8,672 nt of DNA, from NCBI GenBank assembly GCA_014379045.1, contig JACMMK010000494.1, positions 1 to 8,672 on the forward strand, written 5' to 3'. Of the stretch, positions 6,809-8,672 are shown one piece after another (position 1 is the first letter of the stretch; each line of letters begins with the position of its first letter). Origin of the DNA: Burkholderiales bacterium. GTDB taxonomy: Bacteria > Pseudomonadota > Gammaproteobacteria > Burkholderiales > CAIKXV01. A program made the position numbers and the translations under genes. A model generated the notes under the pieces. It did not search any database. It was not told the DNA's origin and saw only the letters and a list, made by a program, of their open reading frames with translations.

Positions 6809-7777
6809 GTGTCGATCACTGTTCCGTCGCGTCCGGTAGGGCGGTTGCGAATGCTTGCCGCGCGCGCTGCTCACACCCGCCCCGCCGCGTACGCGCTGTC
6901 GTTGCTGGTCGCCAGCGTCACCGCCGGGTGTGCGCTGTTCGGAGGGGAGCCGCCGGATCCGCCGGCCTCGACGCGCAAGGAAGTGATCTTTGCGGTGACC
7001 GCCGCCGACCAGCTGGTCAGCTTCAACGCCGGTGCGCCGGGCAAGCTCCTCACCTCGCGGCCGCTGATCGGTCTGCGCAGCGGCGAAGAAATTCTCGGCA
7101 TCGACTATCGCGTGGCCAAGGGGGTGCTCTATGCGCTCGGTCGCACCGGCAGTGAATCGCGCCTGATGACGATCGACACCGGCACCGGTCGGGTCGCGCA
7201 GGTCGGCACGGGGTCGATCCAGGTGCCGTTGAACGGCTCGGAATTCGGCTTCGATTTCAACCCGACGGTCGATCGCATCCGTGTGGTCAGCGATACCGGC
7301 CAGAACCTGCGCCTGCACCCGGACACCGGTGCGGTCGTCGATGCCGACCCGAACGCGGCGGGATTGCAGATCGACGGCGCCCTCGCGTACGACGCATCCG
7401 ACAAGAACGCCGGGCGCCGCCCGTCGATCGTCGGCGCGGGCTACACCTACAACCGCACCAACGAGAAGATCACCACGAACTATGCAATCGACGCGTTCGC
7501 CGGCACGTTGGTGGTGCAGGGCAGCCTCGAAGGTGCGACGCCGGCGGTCTCGCCGAACACCGGACGCCTGTTCACGGTCGGGCCGCTCGGCGCGGGCGCG
7601 ATCGGCCGCGCCGCCTTCGACATCGCCGATGTGAGTGGAGCGGCATTCGTGGCGATCACCCGACCGGGCGCGAGCGTCTCGCGCTTCTATCTGGTCGATC
7701 TCGACACCGGGCGCACCACTTTCCTCGGGCGTATCGGGGGCAGCGAGGCGATCCGGGGTATCTCTTTCCAGCCCTGA
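6809..7777 (+). CDS. DUF4394-type beta-propeller-like putative lipoprotein
   Basis: A 322-aa protein starting at GTG, set by AAGGAG (6796-6801) 7 nt upstream. The N-terminus has a basic region (Arg12-Arg24), a hydrophobic stretch (YALSLLVASVTAG, 28-40) and Cys41, consistent with a lipoprotein signal, although Thr at -3 is not the preferred lipobox residue. Ala42 at +2 would favour the outer membrane if it is lipidated. The mature part has propeller-like repeats of the form IFAVTAADQLVSF, LYALGRTGSESRLMTIDTGTG and ITRPGASVSRFYLVDLDTG, plus the characteristic block GFDFNPTVDRIRVVSDTGQN. I recognise this as a DUF4394-like family; its function is unknown. It begins 64 nt after the second Bug gene and may or may not belong to the catabolic unit. 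Confidence 0.82.
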   Translation: MSITVPSRPVGRLRMLAARAAHTRPAAYALSLLVASVTAGCALFGGEPPDPPASTRKEVIFAVTAADQLVSFNAGAPGKLLTSRPLIGLRSGEEILGIDYRVAKGVLYALGRTGSESRLMTIDTGTGRVAQVGTGSIQVPLNGSEFGFDFNPTVDRIRVVSDTGQNLRLHPDTGAVVDADPNAAGLQIDGALAYDASDKNAGRRPSIVGAGYTYNRTNEKITTNYAIDAFAGTLVVQGSLEGATPAVSPNTGRLFTVGPLGAGAIGRAAFDIADVSGAAFVAITRPGASVSRFYLVDLDTGRTTFLGRIGGSEAIRGISFQP

Positions 7778-7925
7778 CCGGCGCCGCGTTCGGGCCAGCG
7801 GGGTCTGCCTGGACCGCACCTGGCCTCACGCCGATCCTTCGAGGCAGCGGCGGCGAGCATGAATGGTCTGCCGCGGCGCGCGCTTCATACGTCTGTCCCC
7901 GCATCGCTTACCAGGAGCCGTCACC

Positions 7926-8609
7926 GTGCCGATCAAGGTTTTCGCCAGCAACAGCGTACGCGGTGCCACCGAAGCGTTGATTCCGCTGTTCGAGCGTGCC
8001 GGGGGTCAGCCTGTGGAGGCGATCTTCGATCCGGCTGCTGCGCTCCAGCGCCGCATCGATGCGGGCGAGCCTGCCGATGTCGCCCTGCTCGGCAAGCCGA
8101 CGATGGATCAGCTAGTCGCGCAGGGCGTGATCTCGGCGGCCACGGTGCGCGCGCTTGCGAGCTCCGGGGTCGGTGTGGGTGTAAAGTCCGGTGCGCCGCA
8201 TCCGGACATCGGCACCGTCGACGCGTTCGTCGCGATGCTGCTGGCAGCCGAGTCGATCGCGCACACGACCGAGGGTGCCAGCGGCATGTACTTCTCCGGT
8301 TTGATCGATACGCTCGGCCTGGGTGAGCAGGTGCGCGCGAAGACGCGTACCCGCCCCGGCGGCCTGGTCGGCGAAGTGCTGGTGGCAGGCGGCGCCCAGA
8401 TCGGCATCCAGCAGATCTCTGAACTGCGGGCGGTGCCTGGGGTGGATGTCGTCGGTCCGCTGCCGGAACCGATCCAGAAGATCTTCGCCAACGCCGCCGG
8501 CGTGTTCTCGCGCTCGTCGCAGCCCGACGCGGCACGCACGTTGATCGAATTCCTCACCGGGCCTTCGGCCGCGCCGGTGTATACGCAGCACGGGTTGACG
8601 GCGGCGTGA
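7926..8609 (+). CDS. ModA-like solute-binding-fold protein lacking a signal peptide
   Basis: A 227-aa protein resembling type 2 extracellular solute-binding domains of the SBP_bac_11/ModA type: KVFASNSVRGA at the N-terminus, ADVALLGKPTMDQLVAQG (50-67), VGVGVKSGAPHPDIG (82-96), EGASGMYFSGL (116-126) and GAQIGIQQISEL before the C-terminal half. The start is GTG at 7926 because AGGAG (7913-7917) lies 8 nt upstream. Upstream in-frame starts would add a basic, non-hydrophobic extension, not a signal peptide. The protein therefore appears cytoplasmic, unlike true molybdate receptors, and no permease or ATPase gene adjoins it in this window. Possible roles are an intracellular ligand sensor, a chaperone or an enzyme derived from the fold. 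It is separated from the DUF4394 gene by 148 nt. Confidence 0.82.
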   Translation: MPIKVFASNSVRGATEALIPLFERAGGQPVEAIFDPAAALQRRIDAGEPADVALLGKPTMDQLVAQGVISAATVRALASSGVGVGVKSGAPHPDIGTVDAFVAMLLAAESIAHTTEGASGMYFSGLIDTLGLGEQVRAKTRTRPGGLVGEVLVAGGAQIGIQQISELRAVPGVDVVGPLPEPIQKIFANAAGVFSRSSQPDAARTLIEFLTGPSAAPVYTQHGLTAA

Positions 8610-8672
8610 AAGCGCTCGCCCCGTGGTCCCGGGGCCAGGCGAAGACCCGTGCGGCAGACGCGGTCAAGCGCG

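Noticed and set aside
5734..6819. Long open minus-strand frame (361 codons) opposite the second Bug gene
   Set aside because: Low-complexity His/Arg/Asp-rich translation with no recognisable domain; it shadows a clear family member.
6716..7819. Long open minus-strand frame (367 codons) opposite the DUF4394 gene
   Set aside because: Composition is typical of a reverse-frame shadow, and the plus-strand gene has a good Shine-Dalgarno, a signal sequence and a family match.
7793..7825. Inverted repeat GGCCAG / CTGGCC after the DUF4394 gene
   Set aside because: 6-bp arms with a 21-nt loop and no T run; weak as a terminator.
8620..8635. Hairpin CCCCG / CGGGG with 6-nt loop after the last gene
   Set aside because: Plausible short stem 10 nt past the stop, but only 5 bp and not followed by a T tract, so termination cannot be claimed.

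Overview
High-GC, densely coded bacterial DNA carrying part of a catabolic or accessory locus. Two adjacent Bug/TctC-type periplasmic binding proteins, a GntR/FCD regulator, an AA_synth (PF06684) protein and an enamidase-like hydrolase suggest a betaproteobacterium of the Burkholderiales (Bordetella/Achromobacter/Cupriavidus type). This is inferred from gene families only; no rRNA or other phylogenetic marker is present.

Layout. The minus strand (1-1237) holds two genes read leftward: a protein with two copies of a dimeric alpha/beta-barrel-like unit, then a GntR-family regulator that runs off the left edge. A compact divergent control region (1255-1303) separates them from the plus-strand genes. 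It contains a perfect 19-bp palindrome matching the FadR/FCD operator signature TNGTNNNACNA. The palindrome lies in the spacer of a near-consensus plus promoter and over the -10 of a minus promoter. The plus strand then reads: AA_synth-family protein (1399-1977), enamidase-like amidohydrolase (2011-3207), FAD monooxygenase (3207-4463, overlapping the previous stop by 1 nt), two about 71% identical Bug receptors (4601-5581 and 5758-6744), a DUF4394-type putative lipoprotein (6809-7777), and a leaderless ModA-like solute-binding-fold protein (7926-8609).

How it may work. The likely reading is a substrate-inducible catabolic operon. The GntR protein represses its own transcript and the divergent enzymes. 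The Bug receptors bind a small, probably carboxylated substrate in the periplasm. The monooxygenase and the cyclic-amidase-like hydrolase process a ring compound, plausibly an N-heterocycle or lactam acid, with the AA_synth protein assisting in an unknown way. The substrate cannot be read from the sequence. The most notable oddity is that the hydrolase has Q-V-H in place of the family's metal-binding H-x-H. No RNA genes, mobile elements, CRISPR arrays or convincing rho-independent terminators were seen. The longest stretch without a gene is under 180 bases.
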